Positions 42,681 to 54,744 of a stretch of 64,000 nt of DNA are shown here, one piece after another. Position numbers and translations under genes: made by a program. The stretch's first letter is position 1. The number at the start of each line of letters is the position of its first letter. Under the pieces are notes generated by a model, which was not told the origin of the DNA, searched no databases, and saw nothing but the letters and a program-made list of their open reading frames with translations. Source of the DNA: Phylloscopus collybita (Eukaryota; Chordata; Aves; Passeriformes; Phylloscopidae); NCBI GenBank assembly GCA_027886175.1, contig JAJNNQ010000142.1, forward strand, positions 378,501-442,500. Reading direction: 5' to 3'.

Positions 42681-43874
42681 TTTTCTGCCTCTCAGGGCAA
42701 TCACGTTCCTCCCTGCCACTGCCAATTTTTTAATTGCCATGACTCTGATTGCCCGTTGTTTATGGAAGAGGAGGGACAACTCCTGAACATCCAAAGTGCT
42801 GAAAGGAACCTGCTCCCAAGTGCTCCTTTGTTCTCCTTTGTGCTTTCCCAGTGTAGATGTTCATCCAGTGGGTTCAGTCCAATTAAACAGTTCATCAGCT
42901 GGGAAAATCAGCCCTGGAATTATCCTGCTGTCTTTAGTGGGGCTAATGTCAGGCTTAAAGTTAATTCAGGAACGTTGTCACTGCTTTTAGGTGGCTTTGG
43001 GGTGTTTTTTTCACCACTGGCCTGTTAATTCCTCTTACCTGGACACCAAATGATCATTAAATATTTGGGAATACATCTAATACAGGCCTGCATGATGCCA
43101 TAAACCCCCCCTGATGGACAGGATCGATCTCTGCCTTTGCAAAGGGAGATCACCTGCTGGGCAGATGCACCCACCAGGCATGGAGAGGGTTAAACCCCCA
43201 AACATTTGCTCCTGGAGTTGCCCAAAGTTCAGTGGAAGCAGCGAGATGGCAGCAGCACGACCGGGTCTGTCTGTCTGCATTTTCTACAAAGCTTTAAAAC
43301 CCTCACAAGAGATCCACTTCCTTTATCCTTTCCCTTCTTATTCTCCTTTTTTTATTTTTTTTTTCTCTTCTTCCCTTTTTGGCTTTTCCCTCCCATTGTT
43401 TGTTTGTTTATTTGGGTTTTTGTTTGTGGGTTTTTTTTCCTCTTGGTGGCAGCTAAATCCATCCCTAGGTCTGAGGCGATTTCTCAGTTTCAAAAGCAAG
43501 GATAATAAACCTGTCATTCGTGGCCTGAGCAGCGAGGTGGCTGCTGCTGCTCTGATATCAAAGCTGATTAAAAGCAGGCCTGGTTTTGAGGAGTTCACGT
43601 CTCTCTGAGGCTGTTTGACCCCTGGGGCAGCAATCTCTGAGACCCCGAGTGCCCTGAGCTGCCAGGGCTGCCGAGAGGGGCCGAAAGGAGAATTGCTGGG
43701 GCAGCACTCACCTGAGGAGGCTGCTGGGGTGGCAGTTAATTCTATTTTATCTCTTTTGGGAGGATGTCAGGACGGGAAGCAAGGCAGGGCTTTGTGCCAG
43801 GGCTGCTGGAGCAGCTCAGGATTTCTGGATTTGCAGGGAGCAGCCCTGAGGTACCACCCCCCTTCCCGCCCCCT
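42681..43874. other. Non-coding unique sequence
   Basis: T-rich between 43340 and 43440. No gene is supported. Confidence 0.45.
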
Positions 43875-44181
43875 CTAGCAGATTCTGGGGAGCTTCGGGT
43901 GGGGTAGGCTTCAAGGAGAGGGAAAAGAGATCCAAAAGAGGCTCCTTACCTCCAGGGAATGTTCCAAGGCTTTATTCTCAAAGGGGTCCCAGGCAAAGAG
44001 GGAGAGCATGGAGGAGCAGGGGTTTTTATCTGGTCTCTGTCTGGGATGGGATAGCTGGCACAGAGCCATAGGTCAGAGATAAGGGACAGGTGGGGTTAAA
44101 CTGCCTGGTTACAGGCTCTGGGGGGTTCCAAGGGAAAGACCATTCCCTGGGAGTTACAACACAGCCCGAGCCTCTGTGACA
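43875..44181 (-). mobile_element. LTR-E copy
   Basis: Minus-strand reading begins TGTCACAGAGGCTCGGGC and has AATAAAGCCTTGG (polyadenylation signal, seen on plus as CCAAGGCTTTATT near 43967). The segment GCACAGAGCCATAGGTCAGA recurs at 60778-60798 and the end TTCTGGGGAGCTT at 59729. The 3' boundary is uncertain. Confidence 0.65.
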
Positions 44182-44252
44182 CCCCAGGGAGAAGCTTTGG
44201 GGCTGGGCAGCTCCAGTCACCCCAGGGACCCTGGGGCAGGAGATGAATCCCC

Positions 44253-44790
44253 TTTCCCTCTGCTGAGGCTCCCCCCGTGGGCAGCCACCCCTTCACGGGG
44301 GTGCCACGAGGCTGGAATCACCCCTGGGAAAGCAGGAAGGGGCTGCTTTGTCATTTTTAACGTTGATTTTAATTGCTGCTAAAGTTCAGAGGGGTTCTGC
44401 CCAGCTCTCCCTGCAGGTTTGTGCCCAAACACCCCCAGGGGCCTTTGGCTCTGTCTCACCAGGCTGGGCTGGGCTGGAAGCTGCTCCTGAAGGGATGTGC
44501 TGTTGAAAACCAGATTACTGCAGAGCCCCAATGGGCAAATTCATATTTAGAATTGATTTAATGTTTATTTCTGTTAAAATAAATAAGCACTTGCTCTTTG
44601 GCAGGAGTTTTTCCTCAGGTTTTCCCTCTGCTGATGCTCCTCCCGTGGGCAGCCACCCCTTCACGGGGGTGCCAGGAGGCTGGAATCACCCTTGGAAAAG
44701 CAGGAAGGGGCTGCTTTGTCATTTTTCATGTGTCCCACCCTGAGCTCAGATGAAGCCTTGGGCAGGGCTGGGAAAGGTGGGGTTGATTTT
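44253..44790. repeat. Second block of the ~370-bp tandem array, ~1.5 copies
   Basis: The unit described at 41680 resumes at TTTCCCTCTGCTGAGGC (44257) and again near 44622. About 1.6 kb, including LTR-E, separates the blocks. Confidence 0.92.
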
Positions 44791-45199
44791 AATTGCTCCT
44801 AAAGGGCACTGGAACTCTGCAGAGCCAGCAGAGGATCCTGTGGGGACAAAACTCTGCTCGATCCCATCCCTGGCATTCCAGTGGGGTTTGGGCTGCAGGG
44901 CTGCTCTTGAATCTCCAAATCCCTTCCTCCTGGAGTGGTTTCCAGGCCAAGCACGGGCTCAGGGCTGGGAAAATCCTCTCTGGGTTTGTGCCTCCCTTCC
45001 CCTGAGGGCTCCACTCCATCGGGAGATTCATGGAGCAGCAGGAGCTGGGTGAGAAAGGCAGCGAGGGCTCCCGGCCTCACTCCCAGCTTTGTTACAGCAT
45101 CCCCCGAGGTGTTAGAGCAAAGAGGCTGCCCCCAGAAACCCAGCCTTTCATCCTGAGGGGGATCACAAAGCCCAGTGTCCTGTTTAGGACACCCCCAGG
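44791..45199. other. Non-coding GC-rich sequence
   Basis: Nothing recognised. Confidence 0.4.
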
Positions 45200-45821
45200 G
45201 TCTTGGTTTGGAATCTCCTCCCCAAAGCAGAACATCCACATCCCAGGGTGAGATGCTCCATCCAGTGCGGGGAGCCAACCATTCCCACCTGGATAAAACT
45301 GAGACACAGGAACACAGAAAGGATCCAGCTCCACCTGATTCCTGGAGGAAGACTGGGCCCTTCTCACCACCCCTGGACCCTTCTCACCATCCCTGGACCC
45401 TTCTCACCATCACTGGACCCTTCTCACCATCCCTGGACCCTTCTCACCACCCCTGGACCCTTGTTCTACAGGATCATCTCTGCCCCACCAGAACCACCTC
45501 TGCCACTCCAGGAGGACTCACTTTGGGGCTGCTCCCAACCCCCTGACCAACAGGGTGTCAGGTTGTAGCTCTGACTCTGTCAGGGTTCTCCAGGATTGCT
45601 GTTTGTTTGTTTGCTGGTTTGGTTGGGTGGTTTTGTTTTTTCTACTCCATTTGTATTGTTCATATTCCCAGTAAAGAACTGTTATTCCCATTCCCAAATC
45701 TTTGCCTGAAAGCCCTTGATTGCAAAATTATAATTTGGTGGGGGGTGAGGGGTTTACATTCCCCATTCCAAGGGAAACTCCAGCTTTTCCTGGCAGAGAC
45801 CTGTCTGTCCAAACCAAGACA
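45200..45821 (+). mobile_element. LTR-A, 5'-deleted, VNTR with 5 units
   Basis: GGTCTTGGTTTGGAATCTCC at about 45199 is followed directly by CCCCAAAGCAGAACATCC, a position normally ~200 bp into the LTR, so the U3 start is deleted. The rest is intact: GGATAAAACTGAG, VNTR units at 45357-45456, AGTAAAGAACTG, and the end AAACCAAGACA at 45821. Confidence 0.85.
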
Positions 45822-45929
45822 AAACCCCCTCGTTTTGCAGTGGATTTCCATGGTGGGTGGGGAGGGCAGCACAAGAAAGCCCCGTGGCAGAAATCGGGGA
45901 TGTGGAATATTTTCAGCAGAAAACATCTC

Positions 45930-46340
45930 CTCGGTTTTAATATTTTTATAATCACGGGTATCACTTGTATCGCTCGCCTGTCTGGGTGACCCTTATTACA
46001 GCAAGGCTTTAATTACTGTAATTGGTTTATTGCCTCGTCATTCTCTGAATTAGAGAATTATTTCATCCTTATTTAAAAGGACGAGGCAGGTATTGATTCG
46101 GGGGCTTTGAAAGATTCCTTAACAGCGATTGTGTGGGTGCCAGAGCTCTTTTTGAAAATCAAGTGCTTTGAGGACAATGAGCAACGTGTGGCTGTGATAG
46201 AGAACACGAGCTTCAAATCCATCCATTTCAAAGAGGAATTCATTATCGGGGCTAATTTGCATCCACAAAAACACAGCTCAGCTCGGCATTGTCATCAAAA
46301 GGCGTTTTCAGTGCTCAGTGTTGTGTTAAATTCACTTTTC
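45930..46340. promoter_or_regulatory. Candidate CNE-like island
   Basis: Repeat-free, AT-rich: TTTTATAATCACGGGTATC, GCTTTAATTACTGTAATTGG, GAATTAGAGAATTATTTC, AGGTATTGATTCGGGG, GGGGCTAATTTGCATCC (octamer-like). Motif density resembles the islands at 25540 and 51440. Function is inferred. Confidence 0.4.
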
Positions 46341-47154
46341 AAGGACTCGGCTTTGTAAAGCCAGAGGAGAAGATGCTGCTTTGTTTTGTTTTCTTCCTCA
46401 GATGAGGCGAGGCCTGCCCTGAGTGTCAGGATTAGATCTGAGCCCAGTTCAAGTTTTGTTCCTAAAATCAGTGAAATCCCCGAAGCAGGGGGGTTTTGGG
46501 GCAGCCGGGACCAGCCCTGCCCCTCCCTGTCCCTGCCAGGCCCTGGAGCTGCTCCTCCTGAAGAAAGCAAATCGCAGCCAGTCCAGATCAGTGTAAAATC
46601 AAGCACAAAACAGGTGTTTGCTAATTAAAAACTGAGATTTTAATGAATGACCTCTGTGGTTTTGGTGAATAAATACCACTCTCAGCATCTGCTCTGTAAT
46701 TAGGTTCCAACTTCTTTTTTTTTTTTTTTTTTCCTTCTCTTCCTCAAGTCCCAGTAAATAACTACAGAATGCCAGGTTTAACAAAAACCTGCTAATCTTT
46801 GCTCTTTAATGGGGAAAAAGCAGATGTTTCCTGCCCAGGTAACTCCAAGCAACAGCAATCAACAGAGGAGGGGGGAAAAAAAACCCAAATCCTTCACATT
46901 TTAACGTGTTCTTCTCTCTGGTTTGCACAACAAGGGAGAGATTTCCTAAAATCCTCCAGTGCTGCAGGCTGATGCCACATTTGTACATTTGTAGGACGGC
47001 TCCTGTTGCACCCCTTGGGGGTTTGTTTTTACTAATTGGTTGTGTGCTTGGACAGATTTCCTCTTTGTTTGTTTGGGGTTTTTGGTTTTTTCCACTTCTG
47101 GGCCTGTTTTTTACATTAAATGTAAATACAGATCCATGGGAATGGGATTAGGGG
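46341..47154. other. Non-coding unique sequence
   Basis: A T run lies near 46712-46732. No gene is supported. Confidence 0.4.
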
Positions 47155-47565
47155 AGCCGTTTGTGCAGTGTCACTGTGGAAATTTGGGGTAAAAAAAACA
47201 ACAACAAAACCCCCCAGAAATTAGGGGAACTGTTTGTGCAGAGTCCCTGTGGAAATCTGGGGGAAAAAAAAGAAGGAATTAGAGAAGCCATTTGTGCAGT
47301 GTCACTGGAAATTTGGGAAAAAAACCCAGGAAATAGGGAAGGCATTTGTGCAATGTCACTGTGGAAATTTGGGAAAAAAACCCAGGAAATAGGGAAGGCA
47401 TTTGTGCAGTGTCACTATGGAAATTTGGGAAAAAACCCCAGGAAATAGGGAAGGCATTTGTGCAGTGTCACTATGGAAATTTGGGAAAAAACCCCAGGAA
47501 ATAGGGAAGGCATTTGTGCAGTGTCACTATGGAAATTTAGGGTAAAAAAGCAGGAATTAGGGGGC
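47155..47565. repeat. Tandem array, ~57-63 bp unit, about 7 copies
   Basis: Units contain ATTTGTGCAGTGTCACTATG, GAAATTTGGGAAAAAACCCC and AGGAAATAGGGAAGGC. The last four copies are nearly identical, the first three diverged, which suggests recent expansion at the right end. Confidence 0.94.
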
Positions 47566-47694
47566 CTGTCCAGGTCACCTGGGCCAGGTCCTGGCTCGTT
47601 GCAGGTCTGACAGATGAAGTGGCTGTGAGGGCTGGGTGCTGGTGGCTGACCCTGCCCAAAATCAAATCCTGTTCCTCTCTGCACCTTGGCAACC

Positions 47695-47870
47695 TCTCTC
47701 CTCTCCTCTCCTCTCCTCTCCTCTCCTCTCCTCTCCTCTCCTCTCCTCTCCTCTCCTCTCCTCTCCTCTCCTCTCCTCTCCTCTCCTCTCCTCTCCTCTC
47801 CTCTCCTCTCCTCTCCTCTCCTCTCCTCTCCTCTCCTCTCCTCTCCTCTCCTCTCCTCTCCTCTCTCTGT
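47695..47870. repeat. (CCTCT)n pentamer, ~35 copies
   Basis: A practically perfect CTCTC pentamer run of about 175 bp, all pyrimidine on plus. It is triplex-prone and likely length-polymorphic. Frames reading SPLLS or ERRGE are artefacts. Confidence 0.97.
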
Positions 47871-48059
47871 GCTGATTCCCCCAGAGCTGAGCCAGACCTG
47901 GCACAAAGAGCTCTCCCTGCTCTATCCCATCATCTCCTCCCTGGCAGTTACTGTTACCAATAAAATCGATATTTATCTCAGTTGCTGCTTTCATATTTAG
48001 AAAACATAAAGCTTGAGGGGAAGGGGGAGAACAAAAAAAAAAGAAAGGCCTGAAGATGA

Positions 48060-48320
48060 GGTTCTGGGGGCTTATTTAGCAATTGACCCTTTTTCCAGCA
48101 CGCCCAGCCTTACATTCAATTACATTGCTAGGCAACTGCTGCTGTCAGGCCTAAGTGGATCCCGGGATTAATCCACGATCAGGCCAGACACACATTTATT
48201 CACCTTCCCTCACAAGAGTAATAGGATTTCTCTGGGCAGGGCTTAATTCCCTAGATGAGGCTGACACTGAATTAAAGCCGCTTATCCCGGCTGGTAATGA
48301 GGAGGTGAGATCCCGGGGAA
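48060..48320. promoter_or_regulatory. Candidate CNE-like island
   Basis: TTATTTAGCAATTGACCC, TTCAATTACATTGCTAGGC, CGGGATTAATCCACGATC and AATTAAAGCCGCTTATCC are close together with no repeats. GGATTAATCC is a palindromic bicoid/OTX-type pair of sites. Function is inferred. Confidence 0.35.
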
Positions 48321-48502
48321 GAGGGAAGGTGACGGAGACAGAGCAGGGACAGAGGCAGGGATTAGAGACCCCGGCAGGGGGGGAAACCAGCCTTGAATGA
48401 GGCTTGAAAAGCCCGGCTGAGACTCAGCTTTTGCCGGGCATTACACACACCCCTGCTGTGCTGACACAAACCCTGCCCCTGCTCGGAGCAGCACCTATGA
48501 CA

Positions 48503-48862
48503 GGCATGGTCTGGGGTTTTTGCTGCTCTCCTCTGTCTCTTCCAGAAGTTTTTCTGAAGTTCTATTTCGGCCTGCTGTGTTTGCCTTTTGCAATGGAGTC
48601 AGACACGATTCTGCATCAACAACTTTCTTATTATTATTTTACTGTTATTGTGACTGTCTAACCACGTTTATATTCTTCTCACAAGGAGGAGACTGCTGAT
48701 GGGCTGTTGGGTCGGCCAGTGTGGTTGGAGAGGAAGATTTTCTTCCTCCAATCCACGATCACTGCTGGAATTCTATAAATGTTGAAGTTTGTAAATAAAC
48801 TGCCTCTTTCCTGCCTTGGACATCTCAGCATGTGGGTGTCATTTCTTTGTGTCCTGTGTGAC
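48503..48862 (+). mobile_element. Solitary LTR-C copy
   Basis: It runs from CATGGTCTGGGGTTTTTGC through AACAACTTTCTTATT and GTTGAAGTTTGTAAATAAAC (polyadenylation signal) to GTCATTTCTTTGTGTCCTGTG. Unlike the cluster units it has a regular 3' end after the AATAAA, so it is the best guide to the intact LTR-C layout. Confidence 0.8.
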
Positions 48863-49205
48863 AGCCAGGCTCTGTTTAAAGAATTCCCCCTGCTGTGAAT
48901 TGAACTGTTCCTGTGGTCCCACCAAAAAGGGAGAAAAACCAACTTTGTCCGGCAAATGTTGTGCTAAACTCTGAGAGTCGCTGGGTTTTTGTGAATGAGC
49001 CCCCAGCTGAGGGAAGCAGCACAGACAGAGAGCAGGCAGGGAGCTCTGCACACTCACAGGAAGGAAAGGACAGCCTGCCTGGCCGTGTTGAGCACGGATC
49101 CCTGCATCACAGCAGTGTGGTGGCACGGATATTCCTCAAAAAAACCAAAACATGATTTACAGGATTGTCTGCTGCTGCAGGCAGCTTTTCCCTGGGCTGT
49201 GATTG
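48863..49205. other. Non-coding unique sequence
   Basis: Nothing recognised. Confidence 0.4.
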
Positions 49206-49210
49206 CCACC

Positions 49211-49514
49211 TGACGCTGTTCAAGACCACAAGGACACAGACTCCGACTCAGCAGGCTGACAGTGACTCCGTTTATTTCTGGGAATTCCTTCCCTTTTATC
49301 CTGTTCTACAAAGAACAACCCAACGGGTGAAACAAAGACAAACTTCTTCACTCACATTGGTCAGAGCAGAGGGACAGCAAGGAGAAGCCCCTCCCAGGGA
49401 AAGGGATGCAAACAAAGGTCACAGTCAGAAAAACGTGTCTCTGGTTGGCAGAAAACTCTCTGGGAAAAGAGTTTCAGAGAAACCAAAACATCTCAGGCAC
49501 CAACCCAGGTTACA
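49211..49514 (-). mobile_element. Solo LTR-B with 5-bp target duplication
   Basis: TGACGCTGTTCAAGACC (49211) to CAGGTTACA (49514). CCACC lies at 49206-49210 and 49516-49520, with one extra base (49515) next to the 5' end of the LTR. Confidence 0.9.
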
Positions 49515-49914
49515 CCCACCCCCCTCTGGCTGAAATTTCCAAGTGGCCGCAGCTTTTCCAGCCCAGGAGCTGTGGGATCCCTGCCCCTGCTGCTCCTGAT
49601 GGGGGCTGAGATCCCCCCAGGGTGACTGAGGAGGTGTCCAAGAGACGCCCTTTGAAGGCTGCCCCGGCACAAACAGATGACATTTGTGAGTGGGGAAAGG
49701 TCTATTAATCTATTATTAATTAATATTCCATCTGCTGCCTCGGAGGCGGAGGGGATCTTTTGAAGCCATCTGCTTTCTCGCTGCTCTGGAGGAAAGCCAT
49801 TGTCTGCTGTCTGCTCCTGAGGATGGAGGTGCCCTGTGAGCCTGGGCCAGCTGCCCGGCTGTCCCCAGTGCCACAAGCCAGGCACAGCCCCAGGGTTTGC
49901 TGCCTGCAGCCCTG

Positions 49915-50207
49915 GTTGGTGCCTGAGATGTTTTGGTTTCTCTGAAACTCTTTTCCCAGAGAGTTTTCTGCCAACCAGAGACACGTTTTTCTGACTGTGA
50001 CCTTTGTTTGCATCCCTTTCCCTGGGAGGGACTTCTCCTTGCTGTCCCTCTGCTCTGACCAATGTGAGTGAAGAGGTTTGTCTGTGTTTCACCCATTGGG
50101 TTGTTCTTTGTAGAACAGGATAAAAGGGGAGAAATTTCCAAAAATAAACGGTAATTTGTCAGCCTTCTGAGTCGGAGTCTGTGTCGTTGTGATCTGTAAC
50201 GGCGTCA
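49915..50207 (+). mobile_element. Solo LTR-B with 5-bp target duplication
   Basis: TGCAGCCCTGGTTGGTGCC (49915) to ACGGCGTCA (50207). GCTGC lies at 49909-49913 and 50208-50212, with an extra C at 49914. It faces the copy at 49211-49514 across about 400 bp. Confidence 0.9.
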
Positions 50208-50424
50208 GCTGCTGGAACAGGGAATAACTCAGGAACAGGGAATAACTCAGGGTGGCAGGGACCTGACATCACTGCTGATGTCCCTGCTGTCCCCCCCCAC
50301 CCCGTGTCACAGCCTCCAGCAGCCCGGCTCTGCCCGGGGCTGAGAGAAGATCTCTGCCTGTCAGGGGGGATTTTGGGGATTCCAGCTCTGCAGACAAATG
50401 GCCGAGCCAGCGGTGCTACGCTGG

Positions 50425-50813
50425 GTGCCACTGTCACTGCCACTGTCACTATCACTGTCACTGTCACTGCCACTGTCACTGCCACTGTCACTGCTACTGC
50501 CACTGTCACTGTCACTGCCACTGTCACTATCACTGTCACTGTCACTGCCACTGTCACTGCCACTGTCACTGCTACTGCCACTGTCACTGTCACTGCCACT
50601 GTCACTATCACTGTCACTGCCACTGCCACTGTCACTGCCACTGCCACTGTCACTGCCACTGTCACTGCCACTGCTACTGCCACTGCCACTGTCACTGCCA
50701 CTGTCACTGCTACTGCCACTGTCACTGTCACTGTCACTGCCATTGTCACTGCCACTGCCCCTGTCACTGCCACTGCCCCTGTCACTGTCACTGTCACTGC
50801 CACTGTCACTGCA
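50425..50813. repeat. Hexamer array (CACTGT/CACTGC), ~65 copies
   Basis: CACTGTCACTGCCACTGTCA and permutations, with sporadic CACTAT and CACTGCTACTGC. A longer period is visible: the string with CACTATCACTGTCACTGTCA near 50446 recurs near 50526. The VTVTVA and SDSGSD frames are artefacts. Confidence 0.96.
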
Positions 50814-51439
50814 TCCAGACCCAGCCACGCCTCCCTCACCTTGTCAAACCTCACCCAGCACTCAGCCCTGGCCAGAAATGACAAAAACCCCTCAGGGCAG
50901 CAGCGTCCTTGGGTCGGTGTCACTGGGCTCGGAGCGGGGCGGTTCTCTCTGCTCGAGGTTTCTCTGCCTGTGGAACCCAAAACGTGATTTTCACCTCCCC
51001 CACTGGGCTTTGCCTCCAAAAAGCATCACCCAGCTCACAACTCCGAGGCAAATCCTTCACCCCAAAGTGCCCGTGGGGTGGAGGAGGCTGGAGGAACCAT
51101 CGGGATTTGGGGATTCCTGTGAGAAACACCGTCCAGGAGTGGGGGATTCCTTCCAGCTCTGCTGCCTGAATTTCCTCCCTGCACAGCTCCAGCTGTGTTC
51201 TGAATTTCCAGTATTTCCAGCATTTCCAGCACAGGGATTTCACCCCCTAAATCACTTTTTCCCCCTAAATCACCCGGCTGGGCTGCAGCAGAATCCTGAG
51301 CCCAGCAGCAGGCAGAGGCACACTGCTGCTCTGAGTGGGATTTACATAAACTAAAGCACTAAAAACCTCCTAATATTTAAAGTGTTATAACAAAGCAGGA
51401 AAAAAACCCCTCCTCCTTCAAGCTCTATGACAACCCCAT
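50814..51439. other. Non-coding unique sequence
   Basis: Nothing recognised. Confidence 0.4.
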
Positions 51440-51800
51440 GAATATGTAAATTAGAAGGCAAAGACAATCTTCTACTGGCTCCCAGTAAATATTGAGGCAG
51501 AGCCGTGGAGCATTAAGTGGCAGATTTAGGTCCGGGTTCATTCCTTTTTTATTTTTTTTTTTTTTTTAAATACCACACTTAGAGACCAATTTGATCATAA
51601 TGCACCGAATCCATCGAGGATTGCAGCCAGCTGATGGCATTGTTAAATCACACTTATTTTGGCATTTCTTATTGAAAGCAATAGAAGAGCAACCAGTGGT
51701 GATAAATTTGTTTGTGGAGAGCAGCGTTGCTTGTCAGAGTTGTACACTGTTGTAACTAGGGCAAAATTACACTATAAATTTGCAGGTTTATTGCCCTTTT
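51440..51800. promoter_or_regulatory. Candidate CNE-like island
   Basis: Apart from a T run near 51552-51567 the sequence is repeat-free and AT-rich: GTAAATTAGAAGGC, TTTGATCATAATGCACC, GAGCATTAAGTGGC, GTTAAATCACACTT and AAAATTACACTATAAATTTG. It looks like a developmental enhancer. Inference only. Confidence 0.38.
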
Positions 51801-51803
51801 TTC

Positions 51804-51810
<7 letters not shown>

Positions 51811-51842
<32 letters not shown>
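51811..51842. repeat. (GTT)n microsatellite, ~10 copies
   Basis: A perfect trinucleotide run next to the CNE-like island. Confidence 0.95.
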
Positions 51843-51996
51843 AGTGACCTGCTTTTCATATTCTACATGCAAGTGTGCTCTGGCAAGAGAGAATTAAAAT
51901 CTGGGGTTGCTGTACAGCAGTGTGGGAGCTCCTGGGTGCCCTCACTGAATTCACCTTCTTCTGCCCTAAAAAATGGGATCTCCCAGGTGCCCCAAA

Positions 51997-52050
51997 ACGT
52001 GCCATTCCTGTGCCATCCCTGTGCCATCCCTGTGCCATCCCTGTGCTATT
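51997..52050. repeat. Short tandem repeat, 12-bp unit, ~4 copies
   Basis: CTGTGCCATCCC repeats ending directly before LTR-A at 52056. Confidence 0.85.
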
Positions 52051-52055
52051 CCCAC

Positions 52056-52805
52056 TGTCTTGGTTTGAAAAGACAGGTATCTTCCAGGGAAAACTGGGGT
52101 TTCCCTTAGAATGGAGAATGTAAACCCCTCACCCCCGCCAAATTATAATTTTGCAATCAAGGGCTTTCAGGCAAAGATTTGGGAATGGGAATAACAGTTC
52201 TTTACTGGGAATATGAACAATACAAATGGAGTAGAAAAACAAAACCACCCAACCAAACCAGCAAACAAACAAACAGCAATCCTGGAGAACCCTGACAGAG
52301 TCAGAGCTACAACCTGACACCCTGTTGGTCAGGGGGTTGGGAGCAGCCCCAAAGTGAGTCCTGCTGGGGTGGCAGAGGTGGTTCTGGTGGAGCAGAGATG
52401 ATCCTGTAGAACAAGGGTCCAGGGATGGTGAGAAGGGCCCAGGGATGGTGAGAAGGGTCCAGGGGTGGTGAGAAGGGTCCAGGGATGGTGAGAAGGGTCC
52501 AGTCTTCCCCCCAGGAATCGAGTGAAGCTGGATCTTTTCATGTCCCTGTGTCTCAGTTTTATCCAGGTGGGAATGCCTGGCTCCCCCACTGCCAGGGGGA
52601 TGTGATCCATCTCACCCTGGGATGATGGAATGTGGATGCACCGCTCTGGGGAGGGCACAGCCTGGGGAGGTGTTCATGGCCCAGGATCAGAAGGCATCCA
52701 GCCCATCTCCCCCCTTGAGTTACAAGAGATAAAGGAAAACATCTCCCCAGCTGCTTTTAACAAATGAAAATAGAATACACACCCCTGGCTCCACAACCCA
52801 AGACA
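52056..52805 (-). mobile_element. Complete solo LTR-A (750 bp) with short target duplication
   Basis: TGTCTTGG (52056) to CCAAGACA (52805). CCAC occurs at 52052-52055 and 52806-52809. The VNTR has four full units (52413, 52433, 52453, 52473) and a partial one. AAATTATAATTTTGC and the antisense polyadenylation region are present. Confidence 0.9.
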
Positions 52806-52809
52806 CCAC

Positions 52810-54014
52810 TGCACAAACTCCACACTGAGCTCCCACACAGACAATTCCAGGATTTTCCCTGGCGCTTTGGGATCTGCAGCTTTATCCTCCACCCTGTGAA
52901 TTTCCATCACCGAATCCATTCACTCCCCCTGAATTAAGGAGGAACTGGCTCTGGGAATGTCCAGTGCTGGATCCCTGGAATATGCAGCTCCTGGATCAGC
53001 TGCTCCTCCTGACCCAGAGCACGAAAGCCAAAATCCAGAAGTGCCCTGAGCTGGAGCCTCAGAGGATTTGTTGCATGCGAGGCAATAAACGACTGCTCCA
53101 ATTGACTAAATGCCACGGCACAGCAGTTTATTTTAATTACGCTGCAAAGGGAGGGAAATTATTGTTCTTATGGCACAGCATAACAAGGAAGGGAGAAAGG
53201 AAAATTGTATCCCGCTCTCCTCCTGAGAAGGTTTAGCAGCAGCATCTTGTTTATCATGGAGGGCTCAGGGCAGCAGTATCCAGAAAAAAAACATGAGGAG
53301 GAACCAGTTTAGAGAGGAGATTGAAAAAAAAAAAAAAAAAAGAAAACCAGAAAAAACCTCCTAAACCTCAGAAATTAAATCAAATTCCATTGCCTCTCTC
53401 ATCTTGAGTGGTGGCTGGCTCTGCTTTCATTTGCTGCAAAAGGAAATGTTGGAAAAGCTGGAAGTTTCCAGGGCAGGGAGGGTTGGGATGGTGGATGAGG
53501 GTGCTGGGAGGGGGCTCCTCCTGCTGCCTCCGAGTCCATCCGAGATCTGGGCTGGGGCATTCAGGGGATTTGGAAGGTTTTGTCCATTATCCACAGAACC
53601 CACCAGCTTTCAGCTGATGATGGAAAAGAAAAGGAAGTGGAGAGAGTGGAAGTTCTCAATTCCCTGTGAAATTGGGAGTTTGCTCTCTGTGCCGTTTTCC
53701 CCCTGCAGTTCTCAGTTTGTCCTTGATCCCACCTGATTTCCTCTGGCTTTTCCCCGAGCCCGGCACACCCCCAGCTGCTCCCTGCAGCTCTGTGAACATT
53801 TCTCCACGTCCAGAAATGAGGTGTTTGAGAGCAAACCCCACGGAAATCCTCCCGTCCAAAGGGAAATTGCTCCGCCGTGTCCCTGCAGCTTTTCCTGCAC
53901 GGCCCCAGGAAATCCATGAGATTTCCAGCACAAGGAACAGCAAATCTGCCCGGCCCGGCAGCTCCAGCTGTGGGATTTGGTGTTCCTGGGCGTGTTCTGT
54001 GTGGGAATGCCACG
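52810..54014. other. Non-coding unique sequence
   Basis: An A run of about 20 lies near 53324-53341. Frames of up to 150 codons are not supported by any domain. Confidence 0.45.
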
Positions 54015-54744
54015 CTGTGTGTTACAAATAGCGAGAGCCAATCTCAAATAAAATAAAATTGATTGCCAGAGAAATATCACGGACAAGAAATCGACAAAGC
54101 CAATACAGAAATTGACAGAGTCAGCAAGCAAGGAAACGGGCAGTGTGCACTGGGTGAGCCTCCCGACCTGGCCTCTATCGCGACATGTCCCCCTGAGGTC
54201 TCACCAAGGTCTGAGTCCAGGTCTGCCAGTCTTATACCCTTTAACTCAGTGAACGTGTCTGGACATGTTTCCGTGGTCCCAGTATCGAGGGGAACTTGAA
54301 ACTTCCAGGGTTGGAGCCACTGCCCAGCGCAGAATTTCTTTAGGTGTCTTTGTTTCTTGATGGTGCTGCTGATAGAATCAGGACATTGGTGGCTGGGCTT
54401 GAATGGATTTCCTGGGTGTGCAGGATGTATCCTGAGTACTCTTAATGTTCCAAGCGGGATGTATTCTTCTGGACTATCAGCCTTCATCAGATGTTGATCC
54501 CTCCTTGCTTCCGTGGGTCTCCACCTCTCATTGCTATTGTAATCTGCTATTTCAGTCCCTGGTGATGAGGGTGGCCTCTTGCAAAACGGCCAGCCCAGCA
54601 TCCGCCTGGGCCCTCAGTGCCTCTGAGATTTACAAACTTTCATTCTTAGTATACCTATAACACAGCTATTACAAAGAACATATCTCACCCTTCACCAATA
54701 TCACCTTATTATGAAAACACGAATTAATCCGTCACGACACTGTG
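54015..54744 (-). mobile_element. Solo LTR of family G (720 bp) with perfect target duplication
   Basis: The element is 54020-54739. Read on minus it starts TGTCGTGACGGATTAATTCG and ends GCTATTTGTAACA. CTGTG flanks it at 54015-54019 and 54740-54744. The U5-side reads TTTTATTTTATTTGAG on minus, near 54045. There is one copy in the window. Confidence 0.88.

Noticed and set aside
47619..48000. SPLLS-type and ERRGE-type frames
   Set aside because: A pentamer microsatellite that is open in all frames.
50304..50987. Serine/aspartate repeat (SDSGSD) or threonine/valine repeat proteins
   Set aside because: A CACTGT/CACTGC hexamer array read in frame. No start context and no flanking domain.
53561..54013. 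A 150-codon frame upstream of LTR-G
   Set aside because: No domain, no splice signals and no relation to neighbouring features; length is within chance for GC-rich DNA.
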